A stretch of 64,000 nt of DNA, taken from assembly GCA_944474755.1 (NCBI GenBank), contig OX104118.1:72359575-72423574 (forward strand). The letters run 5' to 3'. This document shows positions 11,413-23,800 of the stretch, piece after piece (within the stretch, counting starts at the first letter, position 1; every line of letters begins with the position of its first letter). The notes beneath the pieces are model-generated. The model did no database searches and was not told the DNA's origin. It saw only the letters and a program-made list of their open reading frames with translations. The translations under genes were made by a program, and so were the position numbers. The stretch is from Limnoperna fortunei. Its lineage: Eukaryota > Mollusca > Bivalvia > Mytilida > Modiolidae.

Positions 11413-11446
11413 AATAAATATACCATATAAGCCTTGTGTGAATAAA
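11413..11446 (+). promoter_or_regulatory. candidate LTN1 polyadenylation signals
   Basis: AATAAA occurs at 11413-11418 and 11441-11446, about 330-360 bases after the LTN1 stop, in AT-rich sequence before the first downstream mobile element. Which one is used is not known. Confidence 0.4.
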
Positions 11447-11484
11447 AATATGTTAAATTTCATTTGAATCCATGTGTAGTGTTT

Positions 11485-12290
11485 TAATATAACATTTTCA
11501 AATTTCAAATGATTTGGTCAAGGCTTTCTCAAGTTATCAAGCAGAAGCCAAAAATTTTGCTATTTTCAGCATTGAAAGGGGTCACAACTCTAGAAAAATA
11601 ACAAAAGTGAAATCCTGCAAATTCAAACTATAATAAGTGTTGACGTATTCTGGAGAGGGTTTTTTGCATGAAAAATGAAAACTGCTGACCGGGTATGGTT
11701 CAGCTTGCGCTCCTTTTGTAGATCAATAAGTGTACTTTTTGAAATCAATAATTATTTCCTCGAGATATTCAACGTTTTGAAATATGGCAGTTTTTTTAAT
11801 TTTGAAATGGCGATTTTCCATACTAAAATTTTACCTCAATTAGAACGGAAGTGTACTTTAGGAACAATCGATTACTGTCTTCTCTAAATCCTTTGGGTGA
11901 TGTCGTCTGCAGTTAAGGCTGGAAAAGTCTCGCGGTTTGTCCGAATACCATCGAACGTCATGAAAGCAGACGAACATTTGTAAACAACGTAAGGTCCCTT
12001 TAGAAACAAAAATGGCTGACTTATTATTTAAAATTCCTGTAGGAAAAAGTCGAGGACGATTTGTAACAACTAAACAATTTGGCATATTATAAAACATGGG
12101 CAGGTTATCATATCTACATTTTTTCTTTGGAATTTTTGTAATAAAAAGGTAAAATATACAATAATAAAAAAATGCACGCAAAAAAAAATTTTCCAAAGGG
12201 GTTTGGCATTTAGTTTAGTGGCTCTAAAAACATTTCATAATTTGGTCAAAGCTTTCTCATGTTGTGCAAAGTCAATTTCATACATACAGT
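11485..12290. repeat. dispersed repeat hosting two DNA elements
   Basis: GATTTGGTCAAGGCTTTCTC and TTTTGCTATTTTCAGCA mark a dispersed repeat also seen at 25220-25394 and 30596-30790. Here it is interrupted by the elements at 11631-12215 and 12287-13171. Confidence 0.6.
11631..12215 (-). mobile_element. TA-flanked MITE, diverged solo copy
   Basis: A 585-bp copy, in reverse orientation, of the element inserted three times in the 40-bp array. Ends TAATAAGTGTTGAC and TTTGGCATTTAGTT are imperfect inverted repeats and are flanked by TA on both sides (11629-11630, 12216-12217). No transposase is encoded. TA target and size fit a Tc1/mariner-type MITE. Confidence 0.8.
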
Positions 12291-13171
12291 CGAACCTCGT
12301 GGTCTTGAACTTGGTTGACTCGATACCTCTGTTATGTCGATATACATGTAATTTATAAGTCCCTGCATTTTTTCCATATCAAAAATGAATTTCTTCCTCG
12401 AAAGTGTCGATCTCGGTTGTTTGATATTTTGCTTAATTCGATGGATTTTTGTAGTTCCACGATATTTATTAGTGTAATTTTAACCTCGTTGTCTCTAAGT
12501 TAATTTTGCTCTGGATATCAAATGTCAAAACTAACAATTTAATTTGTATTGTTACTTAATTCGCGTCTGTTTATTTTACACACCTGTCAAACCGTAAACC
12601 CGATTATTGATTGGCTTTTACAATATGAATTGGCAATTTAATAAAAGAAATGATAATCCAAGTGCGGTACGTGCATTACTAAGGTTAATTGATGATGTGC
12701 TCATTTTTAATTAAAATGATAATTATTGAAAATTTCTTTTCATCTGATCAACAATATATGTGGTTAAGTTTCGTTTCTTTAAAGACATTGTGTTTTTTTT
12801 GACTTGTGTGTTGTTTTCAATTACCTAAAAAAAAAATCTACGTTGCTGAATTAGTTCTTTTGAACTGTGAGTTGATAAGTGTTTTCATAAAATATTTTTC
12901 CATGATTTTGTAATAAAGTTTATAAATTTGATAACAATACATATAAATTATTGTCGATTAATTTAAATGAATATATCGCAAAAATACTTGATATATCACA
13001 CGCTACAAATAACAACACAAACGATGCCTTTACATGAAAAAATTACCTTTAGATTTTTTAAACATAACATAATGAAAATGATGTCTCACCCTAAACTTGG
13101 TTGACTCGAACTTCGGATAACTTGATATATTTTTACGGTCCTAGAAACTTCGACCTATGGAGGTTTTACTG
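12287..13171. mobile_element. pogo/Tigger-like MITE, 885 bp
   Basis: Starts CAGTCGAACCTC and ends GAGGTTTTACTG, flanked by TA at 12285-12286 and 13172-13173. The CAGTNNAACCTC terminus and TA duplication are typical of pogo-type Tc1/mariner elements. Its longest open frame is 62 codons, so it is non-autonomous. Confidence 0.75.
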
Positions 13172-13309
13172 TACATACAGAACCAAATCTATGCACCAAC
13201 CACATCTGTCAGCTAAGCCTTAAAAAAATCGACAAAGAATCAACTGAAAAAAAAACCAGACAACTAATACGAGCAACATGCAGAATGCATCCCACAAAAT
13301 TTGCAAAAG

Positions 13310-13590
13310 TATGAAAAGGCAAGGTTGCGAAGCAAGTGCCTTGTTGGAAGGAGTATTTGGGTCTGTGTCAAAAAATGTTGGGAGGGGTTGATCACACAAA
13401 ATTTACTCATAAATGACTTTTCTCAAGTCAACGATTTCATAATTGCAGGTGCATAACTTCAATTCATGTGCAATCTGTGAAGTTTCAGAGGTCTTGGTTG
13501 AAAAATGTTGATACCGTATTTTCCCAGCCTGCCTAACCACCCAACTTCACCTTACTATATCCAAGGTGTGTGGTGCTTCTTAAGGGCGAC
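13310..13590. repeat. dispersed repeat (GTGAAGTTTCAGAGRTC family)
   Basis: Shares TGTGAAGTTTCAGAGGTC, AATTGCAGGTGCATAACTTC and CCAGCCTGCCTAACC with the block at 31770-32345. Confidence 0.55.
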
Positions 13591-14514
13591 AGTGTGTCGT
13601 CTGCTGGTTACTCATGGTAATACTTGGTCAAGAAACTCAATAACAAGGTGAAAATTAATGCAGATGACAGTACAGATACCCAGTCACAAGCAGATTCCAA
13701 AATTCTATTGCACATAAAATGGTCGAAAGAGCTTTCATTGCTCACATGGTTATATACAACACAAAAATGATAGTTCTTATGCCAATCTGTCATGTGAAAG
13801 ATTTAATCTGAATTAGATTGTAAAAACATATACCATTATTTAGTATGACGAGGAGCTCCAAAAAATACAATGAACTTTTAAAAATTCCTCGACTTTTCCA
13901 TGATTAAATGATGGGTATGAACCATGGAAATTAATTAAAATTGTGGGCAACTATAAGTACTCAAGTGTCCTCTAATATTAGATATTACTGCCTTATGTCT
14001 GCAGTAGTGGCATACCAATATACACTGAAATCAAAATTGCAGATCTGGCCCCAATGTCACAAACCATACATCTTACAACCTGTCGTATACAACATTAGAT
14101 TGGTTGTAATATAACTTTTTGTGAAACAGGCCAGTTAACCTATAAACATCTAGTGTATTTTTGTCATGAATTTCAACATGAGGCTTTAGAAAATCGGTAC
14201 CAAATGGATAACATGCATGTCAAAAGTTAGATTGTAAGATTTTAATGAATTTATAATCGTGTTTTTTATCAATAATCTCTTGGACAAGGGGTTTAGCCTC
14301 TTGAGAGTATACCATAAATCATATACAACCTTGCACTGCAAAACATGTGCTGCAGTAAGGACTTCAGAACATAGATCATTTTATTCACTTACCATCAGCA
14401 TGTAGCAATTTAAAGTATAAAAATTGAGATTAAATTAACCTATTATAACTATAATGGAAACGTAAAAACTATCAATAACAACAACATCTTTTGCTATTAG
14501 AATGATTTGAAATG
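13591..14514. other. intergenic, no feature recognised
   Basis: AT-rich, no long open frame with coding character and no repeat I recognise. Confidence 0.5.
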
Positions 14515-14750
14515 CAACTAGATATCAGCGAGATGGTACCCATCTCTCTGGGCCCCCAAGACCTTGAGGTTAAGGTTTAAGGTCATCAACCATGGTATGG
14601 GACACATCGCCTCGAAATTATGTACACATTTCAAATATCAAAAGCCTACTTCATAAGATAAAAAAGTTACAGCCCGGACACGATTAGGTTTAGACGAACG
14701 GACAGACTGATCACTATAGAGTGTACTCCACAAAGTGGCAGGGCCTAATA
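14515..14750. repeat. interspersed repeat (GATATCAG...AAAGTGGCAGGGCC family)
   Basis: Same family as 461-868, opposite orientation: ACTAGATATCAGCGAGATGG at one end, CCACAAAGTGGCAGGGCC at the other. Confidence 0.75.
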
Positions 14751-14774
14751 AAAATTCTAGTGTTAAAAGCATGT

Positions 14775-15212
14775 TTTGAACTAGATATCAGTGGAAGTTA
14801 TCGATCTTTGTGGGTTCCTGCTGATGTTGAGGTCAAAGCTCACCAACCCAGGGCACGCGATATGTCGACTTGAAATGATCCACCCACAAATATCAAAGGT
14901 CTACATCAAAGGAGAACAGGTTACAGCCTTGATACTTTTTTCTCATTCACAAAGCAATAAAGCAATCTCGAATGCTTTGAAATGATCTACCAATATGCCA
15001 AATATCAAAAGCCTACCTCAAAAGAGACAAGTTACAGCCCGAATATGAATTTGTCGTTTAGAAAGCAAAAATGTGACCTTGAGGTCAGTTCAAGGTCAAA
15101 GGTCATTAACTTGGTTTGCAACAAATCATGTTTAAATTATTTACCCAAATACCAAATATCAAAAGCTTACTTCAAAAGAAAAAGTTATAGCTACTTAGTG
15201 TCAGGGCCTTAA
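14775..15212. repeat. diverged repeat of the same family, tandem internal blocks
   Basis: Begins ACTAGATATCAGTGGAAG, with three blocks containing CAAATATCAAAAGCCTAC or a variant. Ends GTGTCAGGGCCTTAA. Confidence 0.6.
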
Positions 15213-17579
15213 AAAGTATTGTCCCTCAGCCTTGTGTGTTCAAAGTCAGTCTGCAAGGACATAATGACCTTTGTTTCAAATTGGTTGGAATTTATAGAAA
15301 TTAATGCGTTTATAGGAAATGACATATTGTCATCTAATGGTCTATCCCAAAGTACAATAAAATACCATATTGAATATTTTTATTCTGATGGCTTATAAAA
15401 ACAAAAAAAAAAATATGAATGCATCAATTGTGAAAATGAGTCCTTACTCTTAAACACAGATAAATGATAAAAAAAATCCACTTTTATAACATACTACATT
15501 CATACAACTCATGTAATTTAGAAAAAAAAACATGTAAACAAAACAAAATCACTACCATCTCTAGTAAAAAATTACAGGTGTATTATAAATCTGCCATTGG
15601 AAGGTGCACAGTATAATAATAAAATTATGATTACATGTATGATCATTTTATTATGATTCTTCAAAAATAATATAACCTGTATGAAATTACACTTTAATTT
15701 ACAATTTAATCTTAATCTATAAGAAGCTTGAAACCAAGACAGATTATAGTGTGGATTTCACTACAGAGCACTACATAACAAAAATTAGATTGGCACTACA
15801 CAAAACAAAGGAAATTAGCACATTACATATGAAAAAGAGCCCAAATAAAAATTAACAGGGAATTTAGTCCCCAAAACAGTAATATCATCCTATGGTTCCC
15901 AGAAATGTAAACACCACACCTGGATTACAACTGACCACAAATATATATTATTGGCACAATTTTTCTTAAATTTGGCATGTATAGTTCTAACTGACTGTTG
16001 TCTCTGATGCAATTTTCATTTTAAACTAGTCAAATATAAGCATATAAACATTTTCAGTTAAACCATTTAGACACCTCTTATACATTAAAATTTCTCCTAA
16101 TTATACAAAGAAGGATCAATATGATTGTACATATAATCATGGTGGCCACCATGGAAATATAGTCAGCTTATACAACTCCTAAGAGGATTATCAAAGAAAA
16201 ATTCATGCCAATTATCATCTCAATCAAGATTACTAGTTCCACATATTTTAAAACAATTCTTTCACAAAATTAGCCTTGTTTGCACAACTAATCATTATTC
16301 AAAATAAACACATCCATTTTCCAAAAAAAGCAGTTATATATATTTCAAACCTCAGTTTTTCATTATAAAATTCAGATTAGGCCACTTTAGTGTATTTATA
16401 TTTCTGTAATGATGGCCATCATGTTTGGAAGACATCTAATGACGTATCAAGTTGAGGGAACAGCTGCCCAGTTGTTTTAATGACAATTATATATAGTGTT
16501 AATAATTTACAGACACAGGTTAATAAAAAACAAAAAATGATGAAAATACTAAGCTGATAAGTCAGATGAGCTTTAAACTTACTTAATACTTACAACATAA
16601 TAATTAAGTTAAGCAATAGGAATCATTCTTTCTTTACTATGGAAAACTAAAAACTTCATATATAATTAAAATAATACAAAAGCACTTAGTTTTTTCATGT
16701 TGTAATGCCAGAAAAAAAACACCAAAAAATGTTACATTACATAATTACAAAACTATGCTTTAACATACCAAAATATATATAATTATACATTTCTGTTGTA
16801 CACTGGTAAAAAATGAATGTTATAGACCACAGACTAAGAAATATTTAATTCTTCCTACATAAAGTCAATATATTATACTCTTTAACTGTATAATGTTGTA
16901 AAATGTCTTCAAACCAGTGTCTAAAAAACTTGGATGTTTAAGTTCCTGTTTTAGGTAATTATAACTTGAGAATGTTTATGTTACTACATGTATGGAAGGT
17001 ATTTTAAGTCTGAGATTAGACTTTATTCTCTTCTGAAAAATCCAGGCTTGAGCTTGTAAATTTAAAATCCAGTAGATTATTATGAATATGAAATATTAAA
17101 TGGACTAGAATAAAAAGAAAGACAAAATGGGCGTAGGTTGGAATCTCCCAAGATAAATCTGTATAAATCCTACAAACAGACAAAGGCGGGACTGAATCAG
17201 CTGCACCTTAAATACAGACTTGAAAATTCTTGCCCTTTTTTTCAGTTAAAGTATTTAGCAGTATATACTATGGTTGTATGAACTATCATATAATTACCCA
17301 CCTCTTTTGGACGATAAACACTAAATACTACAAAGAACTACCAATATCAATGAAAATAGTCTTGACCTAGTATTCAAACAAAAATAAATGCCAGCAGCAT
17401 TACTGCAGTGATCGCAATAAAATCTAACAATTAATGATAATTAACCATACATATTACAGATTTATTCTTACGTGTTCAATGCTCAATGGTGCCAAGGTAC
17501 AAGAACTCTGTAGATGTTAAGCTTTCAAAGATTTTAAAAAAAGATATTTACAAATTATGCACTGTTATATCACTAATGT
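15213..17579. other. intergenic / possible 3' UTR of the Tudor gene, AT-rich
   Basis: Low-complexity AT-rich DNA between the converging genes. No coding exon, RNA gene or repeat family recognised; part may be transcribed as 3' UTR of the - strand gene. Confidence 0.4.
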
Positions 17580-17580
17580 T

Positions 17581-17586
17581 TTTATT
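17581..17586 (-). promoter_or_regulatory. candidate polyadenylation signal of the Tudor gene
   Basis: AATAAA on the - strand, about 175 bases after the TAG stop. Other AT-rich candidates exist further down, so the 3' UTR end is uncertain. Confidence 0.35.
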
Positions 17587-17759
17587 CGTTATAACAAACA
17601 ACACAAACTTTCAATGGAGTCTGACAAAAGTATGGCACTCCTAACAGATCTGTTTCTTTAGAAACATTGCCTATTTGCTTCTGTTGATTGTAGAATATTT
17701 GAACAACATCAATCTTCTTCCTCCACTAGGTTATTCCATGATTTCTTGGTGTCTTGCTT

Positions 17760-17883
17760 CTACAAGTCTGAGGAGTTATCCCCCTTTGAAGTACTTGTAG
17801 ATGAGGTATTTAATTCTATTGTTACATCCTCTCCCTCAACAATGACATCATCCTCAATCTGTCCTAATAGTCCTTCATCAAAT
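17760..17883 (-). CDS. Tudor gene terminal coding exon N
   Basis: Acceptor TACTATTTACAG; phase 2 entry, 40 residues then TAG. Acidic then Ser/Thr-rich tail (LFDEGLLGQIEDDVIVEGED ... GDNSSDL). Confidence 0.85.
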
Positions 17884-20800
17884 CTGTAAATAGTAAACAG
17901 GTGTCAGGATATGACTAATTCTTTGTGTATTTCATTACCCAGGCTTTTTTTTTGTTTTTATTGACATTTTGGATCTTTTTTGTTGCCTTAATACTGGTTC
18001 TGATATGGGCAATCAACATTTGTTTTATACATGCTTATATGATGATGTCTATGTAAATATCACAACAGTACAACAGAGCAATGAAGCACAAACAAATAAA
18101 TAGTACTGTACATGTATAAACAAATGTGTTGTTCCGGATTATAATTCTTACAAACATTCCCAACCTAGAGCTTGTGTTATGTGATACATAATTTGCCCAA
18201 TCAAAATAAAGCTTTTGTATTCATATTTGTATTTAAAATTAAGAAATAGATTATTGGGAGCGGGCTTAACGCGAATTAGTACATGGTCAGACCTTGTACT
18301 TGTCAATATTAGACCAAGCAATAACTAAATTTATTGGAATTTTGACACATCTTTGTTTACATAGCTCAAGCAGGACGTCATATTAGAATATGAAAACAAC
18401 CAGTCAACAAAGTGTAGGTCAAAACATAGAAATTGGAAACTCAACTATTTATTGACAGACTCGTAGCATTATAGGAATGGAGAGTTTTAACACTTCTTGC
18501 ACCAATATATGTCTAGATTAACCAAAATTTTAATATCATCAAACCTTCAAATTTGCCAAACTATAATGTTGCAACATTTCCAAATCTAACTTACAACTGA
18601 TTATCTTCTGGTGTTCCAATAAGATTCCTTTCTATCAATGCCTGGTAAGCCAGTTGTAATGGTTTGCCCACTGTATCCCCAATGTTTAACAGGTCACCAG
18701 TCAGTGGTGTGTATGTCTGAAGATAAGTTAATAAAATTGTTATTTAAAACCAAAACAATGAAAAGTGACTGATGAAAATTATTTGTAAAGTACCTTACAC
18801 ATAATTAACTTGTCTGTGGCTCATATGGTGGCCATATAAGTCACAGCAGGGTCTATTGTTAACTACTACAATCTGTGATTCAAGTTTTGTGGTTTTCTAA
18901 CTGGACCACGAAATAAAACCCATACTGTGCTAATAAAGATAATTATGCCAATCTTTATACGTAAGTATTTTGAAAGTTTAGTGCCAAAATTGTACAGGTT
19001 TTTAATCTAAACAAAATATTGTCAATATAAATGTTGGATTCTCTACTGTCAGAGCAAAAGTTCAACTCCTATAATTATTGGACAGCCATTTTGGTTTTCA
19101 AACTTCTTGTTAATATAAAGCTTCTCAATAACAAGTGTAAAAACATGTACCAGTAAACTGGTGTTAGATAACAGTTTTTATTTAATTTGAAATGAAGCCA
19201 AATATACTGGTTGTGTAAGTGTAAATGATGTGGTCCAGTTTTTGCCAATATTCATGTGCTTTATGTGAGGGCATTGCATCCGACTCATACTTGTTACATG
19301 AGTATATGGATTATGGGAGAGATTGAGTTTTTGGAATTAACACAATAGAATTGAAGATCGTTAGCCTAAAGTTTAAGCTACATTTACAGTCCGTATTAAT
19401 TGTTTTAAGTGGACGTTTTTGTCAACAAGAACTGCCATTTTCCATCGCTAAAAAAATAATAAACATCTCACTATGCAGCTAAATGTGTAATGCAAATACA
19501 CAAGAATGTTCATATGTGTTGATTGTAGCACTAGATATAGAATATTTACCGTAAAGAGTTGAGCAGTATTTAAGAACTTTACGTTGTAATTCATATACAA
19601 CAATGCATTTCAACTTTCAAAATACAATCCATTTCGTATTGAACTACATTTTAAAACTAGTAACTGTTTTAGCGCGCTAAAATGGATCTCTCCCCTTCCA
19701 TAGAATCAACAAGATGGATGTTTTTATCTGTGGGGGCAAATACAAATATCTTTCTACATGGGATCAAATAAATATACACATTGGAGCTGAACAATACAAA
19801 TGTGTAGTGTATCAATTCAGTACCATCAGACAGGATAATTTATACTAAAAATTGAAAAAACCTTATCTTAATTAAATGCGGGTGTTATTGCAATTAAATT
19901 AGCATTAATTTGACATTGAGGTCAAAGGTCAAGGTCATATGAAGGTCATTCTTGTACGCGACACATCGTCTCATGGTGATACATCTACATGCCAAATATC
20001 AAAGCTGAATATCAAAGGATAAAAAAGTTATGGTCTCGACACGCTTTGTATGTGAAGAAGAAGAAGAAGAATAAGAAGCTGATGAACTGAAACAAAAACA
20101 ATATGTCTCCCCCTTCTGGGAAGGGGAGACATAATAAACAGCAAATATCTGCCCTTCATATTTTTATCCAATGCACACTTGAGTTGTACACAATAATATG
20201 TGTGTCTGGAGTTAATCAATAATATTCTGGGGTGCCATTTTGTGTATTTTCTACTACCTCAAGAATAGATTTTAAGAAAACATGTGAAAAATAGTAATAA
20301 TTGGTACACAATTTTCTTTACAGCATTGTAATTAATGTAAATAAAATTAAAGGAAGATAAGTTTGACTTTGTGATGATAAAAATTCCTATTTTTTTTCAA
20401 ATTCAGCCCAACACCAGTATATTTATAGCCAATAGTAAATAACTAACCTTTATACAAGCCAACAGTGGTTGTTTATTGGTTACTTCTGCGTCCAGGGCAA
20501 CCAATACCTCTTTTGTCCAATATTTTTTACCAGGTGGTAATTTAATTGCATTCAACTTGATTCTTACACCTTGAGCAGGTAAATCCAGAAACTGTATTGG
20601 CAAAGCTCTGAGTCTGAAAGAAACGAAGCTCTTAGTCTATGAATGTACAAAGCTCTGAGTCTATTAATATAAAAATATCCATGTTATTGTATACAGTAGC
20701 AAGTAAAACAAGATATTCTATTGGGGTGTGTTCGGTGTAACTATTTGCACTTGCACCATAATGTTCTTTTTTGCAATCCATGAGCATTCAACCAGAACTA

Positions 20801-23800
20801 TTTCAATCCGATACATTGGTTGTTTGACAAGTGTGCCAATAAAGCTCTCCATTGTTTGTTTGCAGTTTTCTTTAGTAAGCACAACACCCTTCACTCCCTC
20901 CCATAATGTTTCCATGTATGTACATGTACATATATATCCAAATTCGCTTCCTCTTGCATGTATGATCACAACACCACCTTCAGAACATATTAGGTTTACT
21001 GTTATTAACTACTTGATGTATAGACCAGATGTATGATCTTTATACAAAATATGAAATATCAATGCAAGTTTGGTTACAATCCCATGTAATGTTCAGGAAT
21101 TGTTATGTGCAAATATTTACGTAACTATGACCTTTGAGAGCAATTATTATAATATCAATAGGGGTACTCTTCTCATTATATGTAACACTGTTTTGCTGTA
21201 TGTAAAGGTCTTAAGTTGCTTTTTATGCCCCCCTTTCGAAATCCTGTATCCGCCCCTGCTTAACCTTGGTAAATGTGATTTAAAATTTAAAAAGAATCTC
21301 CCGGTCATTACATATCAATATAACTATATATTGAGGTTCTAATTCCATGTAAGGGTCTAGAAACTTCTCTTTTCTGCTCTAATTCCACCTCCCCACGAAC
21401 TCTAAAACTTCAGAAAGGTCTGATAATAAATCCCACAATATGACATAATCATACACAGATATAGACAAAATTTCAGCATTATTGAGAAAAATGCCACGAA
21501 AAATTGTTAGGGACACACACACACACAGACCAAAACCAGTATACCCTATCCCCTATTGGAAGCGGGCGTATTAATATACATAATTTTACTTTGAGAAATC
21601 TACAACAGCTGCAAATATACATTTTTGCACCTTTAAGAATGAAAATTTGCAAAATCAGGATTTCTTCAACAAAAAAAAATGGAATAAATTTTAAAATTCT
21701 GGAATTAATCATTAATAAGTACATATGATAATAGCCTAATCCTATACCAAAGAATTAATAAATTATGGAAAACCTCATGGCTGGTAAGGAGAGTTACACT
21801 TAGATTGATTGAGCAGTTGCTAACATCTAGTTTGAGAAACCTTTGTCGTCCAATGCTTTTTTCAGACTTAGATGGAAGCGTTGGATGTCAGAGAGCTCTC
21901 CATATGCAAAACCTTGGATTCTATGACATTTTAGTCTGGTTCGCCATATTTCACTACCTCTCTGTTATAAATTTTAGTGCAGTTGTACTATAAATAAAAC
22001 AATTCTTTTTTCAACCGTGTGCTGGTGTAATGATTTGCTTTGTTTGAATGTTGTTTAATGCCACTTTCAGCAATTATCCTGGAAAACTGGCAATCCTTGT
22101 CAATTTAGATTTGAGTCAATTACACCCTGCCAGCAGTCAGACTCGAACCCTCAATCACAGTGTTGACAGGCCACATGATCAATGGTAGATGACTAAATAC
22201 CTTAACCACTCGGCCACTGAGGCCCCCTGGTGTAATCATGTTGAGTGTATGAGACTGGGTACAGTCATAAGATTTCCTAGATGGTTAAGTGTGACAAAAC
22301 TACATGATGAAAAACACATTTCTGGATCAAGATGATCAAAATTATGTTTTACAGACCTATCAAAGGTAATAGTTTCGGTGTTTCCATAGTCTACATATAA
22401 CACCGTCAACTGTTGGTGGGCGTTGTCCACATCTATAATCAAGCCTCTATACCAACAACTGTCTAAAGAATACTGTCCCATACATGGTAATCCTGTAACA
22501 AACACACACAACATAAAAATCAAACTGAAAGCTCATTAGAGCATGTATCGCTACCTGATACATCCCTCAAACTTTCGACTGAGTCATCCATTTTTATTCA
22601 GTTGGTTGGTTTGATGGTGTTTAACGCCACTTTCAGCAATTTTTCAGCTATATCATGGCGTCCAGTTTTTAGTGGGGGAGGAAGCCGGAGTACCCGGAGA
22701 AAACCCCTGACCTGCGGTAGGAAAACTGGCAATCCCATTTTTTTTCAGCGATACCCTTGTCTTACAGTGTCACATGCCCAGATACACATGACTTTTCCCA
22801 GATTTTTCAATAAGTCATTTGATGTCATGTGATTGAGTGAAATTAATTTATAATTGTGTACCTAAAGAGGTTTCAGAGATGTTGTGCTGACAAACTGTTT
22901 CAGTTCATTTCAAAGGTGCACAACCCCTAGGAAAAATATGTGGTCGTACTATCCTGTAGATACCCACAGTTACATAGGACATGGAAATTTGTGTATAATA
23001 AGGACTGTTACCTACTAATTTTCATGAAATTTTGTTGGGTGGTTTCAGAGAAGTTGCAATTACAAATTGGTTTGTGCTGCGTAACAGCTGTGCAAAGTTT
23101 TAACAAAATCTGTTAACACATTTTCAAGATATCATCTGGAAACCACCAGAGCATGGACAGATAGACAGACAGTATCACATAATAGCTCACCACCTTTTTT
23201 TGTAGTGTATAAAAACCAATTCAACAGTGAATTATCTTTTTCAATAAAGTCTATTCTGTATAATGAAATGGGATAACCAACTAGCACTTGGGATTGGTTG
23301 TGGGTCAAGCATTAAACTGATATATTTATTAAATAAGAAACTGGTCCTAGGAGGGGGTTTAATATTTGGCATAATCCTATGTAAAGTTTAAAAAAAACAA
23401 ACCTGGCCTTGGTGTTGGTAGTGGTTTTGAGCTTGAAGCAGCCCTGTTCAGATCTACAGCCATTCTGGCCAACTGATTCAACTGTTCATTGATTTCATCT
23501 GTTCTTTCATCACCGTTTTCTCCATCTTGTTTAACATGTTGAAAATAAGCCTAAAACCAATCGTTCATGTTAGGATATTTATATCATATGATTAGGTTTA
23601 ATGTAAAGGAAACAATGGCAAGATGGCTACACCTAGTCAAATGTCCCTTGCTGCTGCAGTATCAAATTGCTTTAAAGGTGTCAGAAACTAAAATGGAGAA
23701 AATTTGTTTTGCTATACATTTACCAGTAGTTAAGGGACACAAATAATAAGCATGTAATATTAGAACTGTTTGGACAGGTATTCGGGAAGAGCTAAGCAAC

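Noticed and set aside
20718..21036. Overlapping open frames on both strands (83 and 102 codons)
   Set aside because: No domain, no splice context linking them to the Tudor gene, composition like the surrounding intron.
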